Made by a program: the position numbers and the translations under genes. Shown here piece after piece: positions 46,948 to 57,556 of a stretch of DNA of 64,000 nucleotides; position 1 is the first letter of the stretch; each line of letters begins with the position of its first letter. A model generated the notes under the pieces. That model did not search any database, was not told where the DNA came from, and saw only the letters and a list, made by a program, of their open reading frames with translations. Source of the stretch: Crocodylus rhombifer (lineage: Eukaryota; Chordata; Crocodylia; Crocodylidae); assembly GCA_038503035.1 (NCBI GenBank), contig JAVSML010024593.1, positions 404,571-468,570 on the forward strand. Direction: 5' to 3'.

Positions 46948-47104
46948 TCATAGACATCAGGGCTGAAAGGGACCTCGGGAGATCATCGAGTCCAGCCCCC
47001 TGCCCAAAGGGCAGGAAGTCAGCTGGGGTCATAGGATCCCAGCAAGATAAGCATCCAATTTACTTTTGAAGGTGTTCAATCTAGGTGCTTGAACCACCTC
47101 TGCT
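46948..47104 (-). mobile_element. CR1 LINE 3'-end fragment (minus)
   Basis: ATTTCATAGACATCAGGGCT, AAGGGACCTCGGGAGATCAT, CCCTGCCCAAAGGGCAGGAA and CAAGATAAGCATCCAATTTA match the copy at 51.36-51.51 kb almost base for base, so they belong to the same subfamily. About 157 bases long, 5' truncated, abutting an opposed CR1 tail. Confidence 0.93.
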
Positions 47105-47382
47105 GTTCTCAGGAGTGGCAGATAAAACAAGGAGCAATTGTCTTAAGTTGCAGCCAGGGAGGTTTATGTTGGATATTAGGAAAAACTTTCTCACTCATGG
47201 TGAAGCACTGGAATGGATTACCTAGAGAGGTGGTGGAATCTCCATCATTGGAGATTTTTAAGGCCTGGCTCGACAAAGGCCTGGCTGGAATGATATAGCT
47301 GGGGGTGGTCCTGCTTTGAGCAGGAGGTTGGACTAAATGACCTCCTGAGGTCCCTTCTAATCATAATTTTCTATGATTCTAA
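47105..47382 (+). mobile_element. CR1 LINE 3'-end fragment (plus)
   Basis: It shows GGCAGATAAAACAAGGAGCA, MLDIRKNFLTHGEALEW in translation, AGAGAGGTGGTGGAATCTCC, TTGGACTAAATGACCTCCTG, and a terminus TTCTATGATTCTA. This is the classic amniote CR1 tail and a different subfamily from the minus piece it touches. Confidence 0.93.
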
Positions 47383-48026
47383 ATAGACTAGAATTGAAGA
47401 ATCATTAATCCAAATCCATTGAGTCATCCAGCCCTTGAAAATGCACTAGTTGTTACAATTCTCCAAGAAAAGCAAACCTGTTAACTTCAGCACAAGAGAA
47501 GAATTACACCTGGGTATTTCCAGTGACAGGGTTAAAAAATGTTAATTAACAATAAAAATGTTGCTGTACATGCTGTTGCACACATTGTATTATCTGCAGC
47601 ACTTAGCAAAACTTGATGATGGAGCTGAATTTTACTTTTTCTAGATAAATCTCTCATGGAAGGGTATGCATGAAAATGCTAGATCAGCAGTAATATGGCA
47701 TAAATTTATCATTTACATTCTTCATTAAATAACATTAAGGCTGCACAAAGTAATATTACTTTGGTAATGAAATCTTTATACATTTTTAATCTCTGTGAAA
47801 GTAAAAAAAAAGAAAAGAAAAAAAAAGTGAGCTCCCTTCCCCATGAAGCTAACACATTATCTTTTGCCCAGGTCAGGAATAGTGTTATTTTCCTGTCTGA
47901 TGATGCTAAATTTTCAAAGGATACAAAGTTAATTCTCATTTAGTTCAGAAATATTCCAAACCATTAGTATCTCATCCGTACAATCTTACTCTTTTTCAAG
48001 CACCAGTAATACTAACAATAGGTAAA
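47383..48026. other. Non-coding stretch
   Basis: Nothing recognised; an A-rich block lies at 47803-47826. Confidence 0.5.
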
Positions 48027-48106
48027 GGGGTGTTAGTTGTAGCTATGTTGGTCTAAGGACATAGGCAGACAAGGTTGTAAGGGTAAATGTGATATCTTTT
48101 ATTGTG
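48027..48106 (-). mobile_element. Penelope-like element 3' tail
   Basis: TGTTAGTTGTAGCTATGTTG, GTCTAAGGACATAGGCAGAC and AATGTGATATCTTTTATT match the 3' terminus of the elements at 4.85 and 61.5 kb. Only about 80 bases, so a severely 5'-truncated copy. Confidence 0.8.
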
Positions 48107-49310
48107 ATGTGTGGATGTGATATCTTGAACAATGGGTACATGTATTTATTATATATGGAAGATGAGATAGGAGACAGGCATATGACAAATCCTGTGCTGT
48201 TAAGATGTTGTAATGACCCCACAGCCCAAGCTTCTCCCCTCTGTTCTGCTGCATGTCTTAGGAGATTGACTTGATCTTGCTTCTGGATTGATTCCTAGCC
48301 AACCTTAGTGTTCCTTACCCCAGACCAGACCTTTGCAGCTCTAGCAAAGGAAAAACTAACTACCCCAGTTGCAGCTAAAGCAGCTATTGTTCCTTAACCA
48401 CAGGTGTCTGGCCAAGATGCATATCAAGTGGATCTCCCTTTGGTGTGTACCAGATTTCTTGCTTGATTATCTTCCAGTTATATCATGAAATTACAAAAGT
48501 ACATTTATATCAAATGTAGTAACAAATACAGACATAAAAATGACAAAACTGAACACAGCTTCACACTAGCTACAGATAGAGACCAGACCACAGGAGTAAA
48601 TCTAATTTGGCAGAATATCCATGCATGCCACATGATGAACCCCAAAGACAGCATGGTTTCAGAGTTAATCTGTGAGAGGGTAGAAGCAAGGAAATGTAAT
48701 GTTCTGTGATATCTCTTTTTCCTATATGTATAAGACAGAGCTCCGTGGCCTTTACAGCATCTTAGTCATCCTATTCCCTTTAGACTTTTGAGAAACTACA
48801 GTGATATAGATAAGGAGACTGTAGCAAAAATAAAATCAAGTTAATGCAGCATGGCACTACAGTAGTGTTTCCAGGGACTTCTTCCTTGTCCCTTAAAGGG
48901 CAATTCTGGGGACAGAGGTAGATTTAGGAAGCAATATAGTTCCATTGCTGCTGGATTATTATGGAGCCAGAGTAAAAATAGGCTGCCTTTAGAGTATCTG
49001 GTTTCTGCACAGAGGGTCTGGTTTACAACCGATTCATCTCTCCTTCAGGTTCTTTGGGATGTGCCTCTGTAACATCTGGTAGTTCTACAGAAAATGAGAG
49101 TCCTCTGGCAGAACAAACCTAGAAACTTCCCATTCAGGCTAAGTACAGGCACTCAAAAAGCCCAAGGCTACATTTCAGTAGAAATAGAATAAGAACAGAA
49201 ACAAATTAAAGAATACTCTACTATTTAGACATTTGAAAAGTCCATTGACTTTCCCCCCAAAGAATTGCCTAAACTTCTTTTAAAAAGTCATATTATGCAG
49301 TGCTGTCTTG
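48107..49310. other. Non-coding stretch
   Basis: Nothing recognised. Confidence 0.5.
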
Positions 49311-50424
49311 GGCTAGGGGCAGACATTCAAAAAGCCTGAATTGATTCAATCTTTGCAGGTTAGTCTAACCTGCAAAGCTTGAAGCAATCTGGAGGTGGAT
49401 AGACATTACCTTTTCATTCCAGAAATTCAGACACATGCCTGCAGTGGCTCAGACTAAAAGTCGGGGATCACTAGAGCACTCCCTCCCCTTCAACAGTGCT
49501 GAGCAGAGGGGTCGGGGTGGGGAAGGTGTATGGCCATGTCCTGGCAGAATACTTTGATTAGGGAGGGGTTTAAACCATAACCTGTTTGCAACATCCCAGG
49601 CTTTTTCCTGCTTCCTGCTCAAGGGGTGGGAGTGTTGCCAGCCCCCAGCCCCAGGCTAGCACTCTGAGGCAAAGGTGGGGTGGAGTGCATGCATCTGTTG
49701 ATGGTACTGAGCTTTTCAATCTTCCTCTCCCTGTCTGCAAACCTGACAGGTCTGCAAACCAGCAGGGGGCTGATAAAACCACAGTGTTTATCAGTCCATC
49801 AACAAAACAAAAGTCTTTCTTATTAGTTTAAGCTCTTCTCAAACAGCTTTTTCCAAAGAAGGAAAGGAGGGACATTACCTGTTGACCTGTTGATTAGCTC
49901 CAAAAAGCCCTAAATGGACACTGTTCTGTCTGCCTCTCCTTGTGAAATTGGACACCCCCCCCAGTATTAGCTAACATACCACATGCCTAGGGTCCGTGGG
50001 GCTGGGGTCCATGCTGTAGGAGATGGGAGGGAGGAATCCCTGCTTGAGCAGTAAGGGAAGCCAGGCAGACCCTGATGTGCCTGCAATCTACCTCAGAGCT
50101 TTGGCTAGGCAGGAAAGGGGAAGGACCAGCCTGTTCTCTGGAGCAGAGAGTACAGCCTAGCCCAGCCCAGCCCAGTCCAGGGCTGCAAAGCATCTTGGAT
50201 GCTGGGAGACTCTGGTTTAACTTAACCCAGGAAGGGGGACAGACATTACATAAACCAGTTTGACCCAAATCAGTTAAATCTGATACTACATTCAACCAGG
50301 TTTATCTTAAACCAGTTTCAGGCATTTCGAAACTGGTTGATGTGCACTAAACTTATGTTCTTTTACAAGTTAAAATCAGTTTTTGATCAGTTAAACTGGT
50401 TTGTGTGTAATGTCTGTCCCTAGT
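49311..50424. mobile_element. Family Y DNA element, longest copy
   Basis: The left end GGCTAGGGGCAGACATTC and right end (reverse complement) GACTAGGGACAGACATTAC form inverted repeats. Interior landmarks match 29864-30338 and 27490-27735. The flanking octamers CTGTCTTG and CTATTCTG agree at only 5 of 8 positions, so the TSD is doubtful. No transposase frame. hAT-like termini are plausible but unproven. Confidence 0.65.
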
Positions 50425-50504
50425 CCTATTCTGTTACATATTTGAAGCCATTTCTAATCACTTACACCAGTTTGTGTGTAATTTCTGTTTCTTCTAGTGT
50501 AGAT
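50425..50504. repeat. Second, diverged copy of the family Y right end
   Basis: ATCACTTACACCAGTTTGTG followed by TGTAATTTCTGT and CTAGTG repeats the last 60-70 bases of the element it adjoins, in the same orientation. Confidence 0.6.
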
Positions 50505-51354
50505 TCAGGCAGCTTAAGAAGCCCCTTCTAGGATAGATCTCTAGAAAAAATCGACATGAAACCTCAAAAATGGAGAGATCTTTATTTCTCAAAAAACATT
50601 TATACAGGATCAGCCTTGTTACACTGAGCCAAGTTAAAAGGTCAGTGGCATATTTAAAAGACTTTTCTGTTAAAATATTGGCTACCATAAGAAACCTGGT
50701 GACTTCACATATAAAGTGCTATTTAGCTAATTTATTATAGCAGAATACTTTAATAGTCTGTTCATAGAAAGTTAGTTGTCAATATGGTGGTCATCAAAGT
50801 ACTTTAGAGATCTTTTTAAAAAGAATAAATAAAAATAAAACAGGGCAACATGAGTCACTTTGGTCCTGATTTAGGGTTTGGGGGTTTTTTTGCTTTGCTT
50901 TGTTTAGTTTTGCTTTGTTATGTAACACATTCCAGTTTTCACTCTGCATGTAATTTTCAGATTCTTGCCATGTTCTTCATTTTTATCACACTATTTGTTC
51001 ACTTTTGTATTGTATTTTGTGTTTATAGGGAAGGTATTGAATTGCCCAGAAGATTCAGGCAGCCCAAGAAAGAGAGAATATTATTAAATTTTAACATTCT
51101 AAAAATAGAAGCAAAAAATAAAAACAATATTTGACATATTAATAAAATCCTTTTTCCCTCAGTATTTCAGAAAGGATTCCAGTAAGTGTTACTGAAATAG
51201 GAATGTTTGTTTGTTGTTTTTAGTGGGCTTTTCCATGGTAGTTAAGAAACTGCACTTAATTAGATTAGATATTAGAAAGGCTGAAATTATCCTAATTAAC
51301 AAAGAGTTCTTGATAATTTTTTCTCCTATTTTTCATGAGTAGCATTCTTCATAC
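50505..51354. other. AT-rich non-coding stretch
   Basis: A 94-aa open frame at 50850-51134 (plus) is rich in F/L/I and matches nothing I know; probably chance in AT-rich DNA. Confidence 0.5.
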
Positions 51355-52445
51355 GAATTCATAGATTTCATAGACATTAGGGCTGGAAGGGACCTCGGGA
51401 GATCGAGTCCAGCCCCCTGCCCAAAGGGCAGGAAGTCAGCTGGGGTCATAGGATCCCAGCAAGATAAGCATCCAATTTACTCTTGAAGGTGTTCAATGTA
51501 GGTGCTTGAACCACCTCCGCTGGCAGACTGTTCCAGACCTTGGGGGCTCGGACAGTAAAGAAATTCTTCCTTATGTCCAGCCTGAAATGGTCTTGCAGGA
51601 GTTTGTGACCATTCGACCTCGTCATCCCTTGGGGCGCTCTGGTGAACAAACGTTCCCCCAGATCCTGGTGGTCACCCTTGATAAATTCATAGGTGGCCAT
51701 CAGATCACCCCTGAGCCTACGCTTTTCCAGGCTAAAGAGTCCCATGGCTCTCAGCCTGTCATCGTAAGATCTGTTTTCCTGACCTCTGATCATGTGCATG
51801 GCTCTCCTCTGGACTCTCTCAAGCTTCTCCACATCCTTTTTGAATTGTGGAGCCCAAAACTGGACGCAGTACTCCAGCTGCGGCCTCACCAAGGCCGAGT
51901 ACAAGGGGAGAACGACGTCCCGGGATTTGCTCGAGAAGCATCTATGGATGCAAGCCAGCGTTTTGGTCGCTTTACTAGCCGCAGCATCGCATTGGAGGCT
52001 CATGTTCATCTTGTGGTCAATGATGACCCCCAAGTCTTTTTCTTCTGTAGTGCTAACCAACGTAGTACTGCCGAGCCTATAAGGGTGCTGCAGGTTTTTC
52101 CTCCCAAGGTGGAGAACCTTGCATTTTTCGGTGTTAAACACCATCAGGTTCTCATCTGCCCATTTGCTGAGCTTGTCCCGGTCAGCCTGGATCACCCGCC
52201 TATCTTCTGGCGTGGATGCTTTGCCCCAAAGTTTGGTGTCATCGGCGAACTTGGCCAGTCCACTCCTGACTTCAGTGTCCACATCATTAATGAAGATGTT
52301 GAACAGTATGGGTCCCAGGACAGAGCCTTGAAGGACCCCACTGGTCACAGGGCACCACGATGAGTGACTGCCATCAATCACAACCCTCTGGGTCCGACCA
52401 CGGAGCCAATTTCCCAGCCAGCAGGTCGTGGTGTAGCCAAGGCCA
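51355..52445 (-). mobile_element. CR1 LINE, RT C-terminal half to 3' end, best-preserved frame
   Basis: It runs from the RT block before motif B to the CR1 terminus. The plus-strand terminus reads ATTCATAGATTTCATAGACA and the AAGGGACCTCGGGAGATCGA signature follows. One uninterrupted frame of 311 codons covers everything from motif B to the end of ORF2. 5' truncated at about 52445. It has higher CpG and fewer disruptions than the other copies, so probably the youngest CR1 here. Confidence 0.95.
51446..52381 (-). pseudogene. CR1 ORF2 C-terminal half, uninterrupted (311 aa)
   Basis: Motif B is SGVLQGSVLGPILFNIF (residues 14-30), with L where P is usual. Motif C is KFADDTKLWGK (44-54), with the catalytic aspartate pair intact. 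Then come NTEKCKVLHLGRKNLQHPYR, a DLGVIIDHKMNMSLQCDAA block, SALVRPQLEYCVQFWAPQFK, VEKLERVQRRAMHMIRG and, near the end, FFTVRAPKVWNSLPAEVVQA. The stop is where CR1 ORF2 normally ends. The fingers, motif A and endonuclease are missing by 5' truncation, so it cannot act as an RT. The Met at residue 1 is only the first one in the open frame. Confidence 0.93.
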
Positions 52446-53105
52446 CAACATGAAGATGTAAGTAACCCTGGGATGTGGAAGTATTTCTAAAAATAGTTCA
52501 ATATTGAGTAGGAAATAAAATCAGTCCATTAAGAAAATGGTGAACTGACTGTTCTTCATAGTTTTTTTTAAAAAAAATTCTTTATTACAATGACAGAACA
52601 AAGACCATCACATATGGCCCTATCAAATCTAATATGTCTTACAAATGGGTGGCCAGGCAGAGGCTTCTCAACTGACTGGTAGCATAACTGAGGGTGGGGA
52701 ATGAGCAGGGCTCCTGCCTAGGGGCATGGAGGGTGCAACTTAAGGGGGAACCAGAATGCCCCTTTCTGTTCCTTCTATTTTTTGTGCAAAATAATTCCAA
52801 TATCTTCTATTAATTATGTTGAAACTAAGATCAAAGAAAATCCTTTTTATATTGGTAAAACTAAAACAACAATATCTCATTGATATATTCCATACTTAAC
52901 AATAACACCATATACTTGAAATGTTCATGGAAGTTTATATCATCATCCTTTTTTCAGTAAGAAGATGGTCAAATTAATCCAACCAGTTGTACTCATCTTA
53001 AAAACAAACAGCTATTTCTTAAAATATTTTTATAAGCTTCCAGAATTAACAAGAAGGTGATTTGAATGTGGCTTTATCTGTTGGGTTTACATAGACATTT
53101 TCTCT
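52446..53105. other. AT-rich non-coding stretch
   Basis: Nothing recognised. Confidence 0.5.
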
Positions 53106-53149
53106 CAGGGCTAGGCAATTATTTTGGCTGGAGGGCAACTTACCAAATT

Positions 53150-54600
53150 TTCTCAAGGGTAGGAGAGAGTACCACCTCACTTGGGAGCCCATTCCAGAGT
53201 CTGGCAGCCCTAACTGTAAAGTAATATCTCCTGATGTCCAGCCTGAACCTTCCTAACAATTTGTGGCTGCTATTCCTAGTAAACCTGGCTGGAGCCTGGG
53301 GGAACAGAGCCTCCCCCAGTCCTCGCTGGTCCCCCCGGTGAGTTTGTAAATGGCCACCAGATCCCCTCTCAGCCTTCTCTTGTGGAGGCTGAATAGGTTC
53401 AGGCCCTTTATCCTCTCTTTTTAGGGCCTACCCCTTGACCATGCAGGTGGCCCTCCTCTGGACCTTCTCAATGCTAGCCACATCCCTCTTGAAGTGCAGC
53501 ACCCAGAACTGGATGCAGTACTCCAACTGTGGCCTGAACAGTGCCACATAGAGGCGAAGTATCACCTCCCTGGATCTGCTTGTGATGCATCTGTAGATGC
53601 ACGACAAGGTGCAGTTAGCCTTACTAACTGCTTTCTCACATTGGTGGCTCATGTTCATCCTGGAGTCAACAATGACTTCAAGATCCCTTTCTGCCACTGT
53701 GTTAACAAGAAGGATGTTCTCCAGCCTATAGGTGTGTTGCTGGTTCCTTCTCCCTAGATGCAGTACCTTGCACTTGTCTGCTTGGAATTCCATCCTATTC
53801 TCATCCGCCCATCTCTGTAACCTGTTTAGATCTAGCTGGATTCTGTCCTTCCCCTCCAGCATGCCCACTTCCCCCCCGCAACTTGGTGTTGTCAGCGAAT
53901 TTGGACAGCATGCATTCCACACCCACATCCAGATTGCTGATAAAGATGTTGAACTGTACAGGCCCCAGAGGTCAGCTTTTTCACTTGCCGTAATCACCAA
54001 ATTGCCAAGCCTATCCTGTAGGGGCCTCACATTACCCGGTGCCTTCTTCTTACTTCCTATGTATTTGAAAAAGGACTTTTTATTATCCTTAATTCTGATC
54101 GCTAACCCTATCTCCATCTCTGCCTTGGCTTTTCTAAGAGCCTCCCTGCAGTCCTGAGCAATGGAGGTGTAATCCGCCTTGGTAACAGCCCCTTGTTTCC
54201 ACTGTTTGTACTCCTCCATTTTTGCCCTCAGGCATCCCTGGATGCCTTTCCCAAGCCATGGGGGCTTCTTAGCACTCCTGCCCTCCTTGGTGCGCATTGG
54301 GACTGACTCCCTTTGAGCTTGGAGGATTGTCTCCTTGAGGAACAACCACCTGTCTTGGACTCCCATCTCATTGAAGCTCTGAGATCCCAATGCCTCTCCA
54401 ACTAACCTTCTTAGGTTACAGAAGTCAGCCTTCCTGAAGTTGAAGACTTCTGCCTTGCTTTCACCACCCTATGCTGGATAGTAAATTCCAGCAGGTGATG
54501 ACCACTGTCCACCAGGTGGTCGAGTACCCACAGACCCCTCACCAGATCATCGCCTGTGGCAAGGACCAAGTCCAGCAAGGCATTTCCCCTGGGTGTGGGT
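53150..54600 (-). mobile_element. CR1 LINE with internal deletion
   Basis: Reading leftward it has the endonuclease/linker boundary (54600-54000), then an abrupt jump to the region around RT motif C, then the RT C-terminus and 3' region to about 53150. The RT fingers and motifs A and B (several hundred bases) are missing. The right part includes ILQAQRESVPMRTKEGRSAK and IKDNKKSFFKYIGSKKKAPG. The last CR1 tail bases are not present. Confidence 0.9.
53428..54390 (-). pseudogene. CR1 ORF2 deletion chimera, open for 320 aa
   Basis: Residues about 1-135 are the pre-RT linker (WLGKGIQGCLRAKMEEYKQW, RIKDNKKSFFKYIGSKKKAP, LVITASEKADL). Residues about 136-170 are RT motif C sequence read out of frame, because the deletion joint shifts the frame. 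In the neighbouring frame one sees FNIFISNLDVG and KFADNTKL. From GGEVGMLEGKDRIQLDLNRL (about 171) the true frame returns, probably through a length change in a C-run. It then continues to RATCMVKG. It is open only by coincidence of two frame changes and has no enzymatic potential. Confidence 0.85.
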
Positions 54601-55669
54601 GGGTATGGAGCTAGAATGGAGTACTGTGGGTGTGTGTGGTTATGGGTATGGAGTTTGCAGAAACCCAGACCTATTGGGGCTCATGGAAACCTGGTGGGAT
54701 TCTACCCATGACTGGGTTTGTGCTAGCTAGTATGGAGTTTTGGAGGGTTTTGTTGCGGGAAGGGTGGCTGGGGTGTGTGAGGGGTCTGCATGTATGGCAG
54801 TGTGAGGGGGGATGTGGGTGCAGGTGTACGGTGGGGTGTAAGTGTGGGACTCACCCTATGAAGACACAACCCTCCTGCTCCTGCCCCCAGGCTACCAGTG
54901 CAGGCCCTGTGCTCCCATGGTCCAGCCATGCAGCCAGGAGCCATGTGGTGCTTTAGTGGCTGGCAGCCAGCAGGGAAATGGCAGCTACAGGGGGTGGAGT
55001 AGGAGTGAGCAGGCTCACAGAAGCACAGAGACAGCTGGGTGGGACTGTGGGGCCTTTGCCAGTGTCCCAGGGCCAGCATTGGCGGGGCCCAGAGTGAGGT
55101 GGCAAGAGCACAGAACCCCTGCCCCTCTCCAGCACAGCTGATGCCAAACCCCGCACTCCTGCTGTCCCACCCTGGGCCCTGCTAGTGCTGGCACCAGGCC
55201 CCTGCCCATTGCTGGCCACTTCAGCACCACATGGCTCCCAGTTGCATGGCCAGACTGAGGGACTCAGCAGGAGCCAGCCCGGCCCCACCCGAAGGACTGG
55301 GGTGATCGCCTGCACCACTCCCCTAACTTCCTCCCTCTCCCTCCCCCCACTTCTTATTTGAATTTCCCTTTCTGGTTCAGGGACACAGGAACAGCCCTAG
55401 GGTCTTAGGCCAGAAGGCTCTACTAAGCATGGGGCTTCCAGTTGCAGGGACGGGGGTGAGAAGGGGCTGGGGGTGAGGGTGGGGTCAGGCTGGGTGGGCC
55501 TTGCTTCTGGGCTGCTGAGTCCTGCCGGCTTCCCTGGGTCCTATGGCCCCTGGGTCCTGTCATCTTTGCTGGCAGCCAAGAGAAGAAACATTTTTAGGGG
55601 CCCTGTGGGGCAAATAAAAAGGGCTGGTACCCTGGATCTGGCCCACAGGCCATATTTTGCCCACTCCTG

Positions 55670-57052
55670 TTCTATGTTCTGTGTAGTACTTATTTAAACA
55701 GTGGTATTGGGGAGGATGGAAATGTAGAAGCTCATAAAGCGGCTTATTCTATGGAATCCCAGTTTTCCGGGATGAACTCTGTGTTCTGAGATGGATTAAT
55801 TTATAGAAAATTTTGTCGAGGTGGGAAAGCAGATGCATAGACCGCTTCTCCAAAGTCAGTATGGCTAATGACTCCTTTGGTTGAGAAGACTCTGCATGTA
55901 TCCAAAAAATCATTTCCTTTGGTTATATAAAAAAGAAAAGTCCTTACCCAGAAGCATAAATGGGCCAGGAGATGAGAGAAATTAGTTTAGTAAATATTTT
56001 GTAGTACATTACTACTTCTAATTATATTAACTCCCTCCTCTGCACAAGTCATTATTATAAACCAATTATTTCCTCTCAGTTATTTCTAAATGTATTCGAA
56101 ATGTTTGCAATTTGATTTTTTTGACACTCTGAATTCATTGCAAACAGTTTAAATGGTAGCTGTTGTAATTACTTTCACACCTGAATATTGTTATGATTCA
56201 AATAGATACATGCACAAGCATTTGTGTCATGAATACAACATGGTCATATAAAATTCACCACTTCTGAATGTTTGCGCCAGCGTCATAGAGTTGCCTGAAT
56301 GTTTGCAGAGAACATGAAAGGAAGTAAACTTAATTGAGGTTAATTATTTGAAAAAAAATTGTATAATTTCTCTGCACTACTCGCCAAGTTCTTTTTGTTC
56401 TCTGAGTTCAAACTGGCTACACTGCAGTGCACAGTAATAGTGCCAAATTACTATTAGCCATAAAAATGACTTCCAATTATGTGGGCTGGAATACTTCACT
56501 GAAAGACCTGCTCCAAACATAACATGCACATATGCACACCAGTACATCTTGGTTTGATTTGAAATGGCTTGGAAAAACTCCCCTCCTGGAATTTAGAATA
56601 GAAATTGTGATAGCTCTCAATCACAGCATAAATCATGCTGCTATAGTTCTAAAGAAATAATGGTTGCTGTAGTTAACTTTCTTCTATTCTCATATTTTCA
56701 GTGCAAATCAAAAAATTTAGAAAAATCAGCTCCTGAAGATTGGAGTTAATTATCCTCCTTACTGCACTTAGCACTTACAGAAATAGGAGGTAACAAAGAA
56801 GTTATTTTTATGTAAACAAATGTATCTTTTGTTTATTAGAAACAAAGAGGCTAGGTAATGTTTCAGTAAATTCGTAGATATTTTGATTCTAGGTTCTGTG
56901 TCAGACTAGGAGCTAGAACAAACTAAAATATTCCTGGGGTGTTTGATTTGCCACAGTATACCTCAAAACTTAGAAAATGGTAGGCTTCCCCTCATCCTTT
57001 TCAGTTCCTGTTCTATTATCTTCTAAACTTGTTGAGATTATTTTGTTACCTA
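55670..57052. other. AT-rich stretch without repeats, possible conserved non-coding DNA
   Basis: No transposon landmark is visible over about 1.3 kb, which is unusual in this window. 56030-56500 contains homeodomain-like ATTA/TAATT words (for example TTAATTGAGGTTAATTATTT) and low CpG. Whether it is conserved can only be told by comparison. Confidence 0.3.
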
Positions 57053-57556
57053 CTGGGTACATCTGCACATATAATTAATTCAAAGCAATAAACTCTGGAG
57101 CAGTTTGAGCCAAAGTAAACTTCTCCCAAGTGTACCATCTACACATGTACCTGGAACAGCAGCAATATGAGCCAGGGCAAAACAGTTTACACCAGGGCTG
57201 GGAACATGGCGGGTCAACCCTGGGCTCCAGGTGGTGGCAGTGGATAGCAAAGGGGCTGGCTGAGGCACAACGATTCTGAAAGTGAGGAGCCATGTGGCTA
57301 AGCATCAGGCAAGAGTCTGACCCCTGCTGATGGGGCTGACCAGGCACAATTTACACCCTCAGTTGGCTGCTGTACATGCATTTAATTGCAGTCAGCTAAC
57401 CCACCATGAGACAGTACTGTTCCCAACAGGACTATCTTATGGTGGTATAAATTAGTTTACTGCTGCCTAGTAGCATTGCACATAGACGGTGATGCTTTCT
57501 TCTGCTGCTAATTCGTCTACTCTATAGTTGAGTACACATGTAGATGCAGCCACTAA
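57053..57556. mobile_element. MITE-like inverted-repeat element
   Basis: The left end GGGTACATCTGCACATATAA and right end (reverse complement) GGCTGCATCTACATGTGTAC resemble each other, and the interior is GC-richer than the flanks. The ends resemble those of the elements at 16.55 and 22.07 kb (GTCTACAC/GTCCACAC type). No clear TSD. No recognisable protein. Confidence 0.5.

Larger units (their letters stand above)
53106..55669. mobile_element. Probable hAT-like family F4 element hosting a CR1
   Basis: The left end CAGGGCTAGGCAATTATTTT and the right end (reverse complement) CAGGAGTGGGCAAAATATGG are similar terminal inverted repeats of the CAGGGGTGGGCAA type known from vertebrate hAT elements. 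Flanking octamers TTTTCTCT and TTCTATGT agree at 5 of 8. The interior has a CR1 (53150-54600), then GC-rich DNA. In the GC-rich part CATGCAGCCAGGAGCCATGT (about 54917) pairs with ACATGGCTCCCAGTTGCATG (about 55228). That is the inverted-repeat core seen in F1 and F2. No transposase. Confidence 0.62.

Noticed and set aside
50850..51134. 94-aa hydrophobic frame as a small membrane protein
   Set aside because: AT-rich composition alone favours F/L/I codons; no promoter, splice or similarity evidence.
51506..52363. 285-aa plus-strand frame
   Set aside because: It is the complement of the CR1 RT frame; the minus-strand reading has all the RT motifs.
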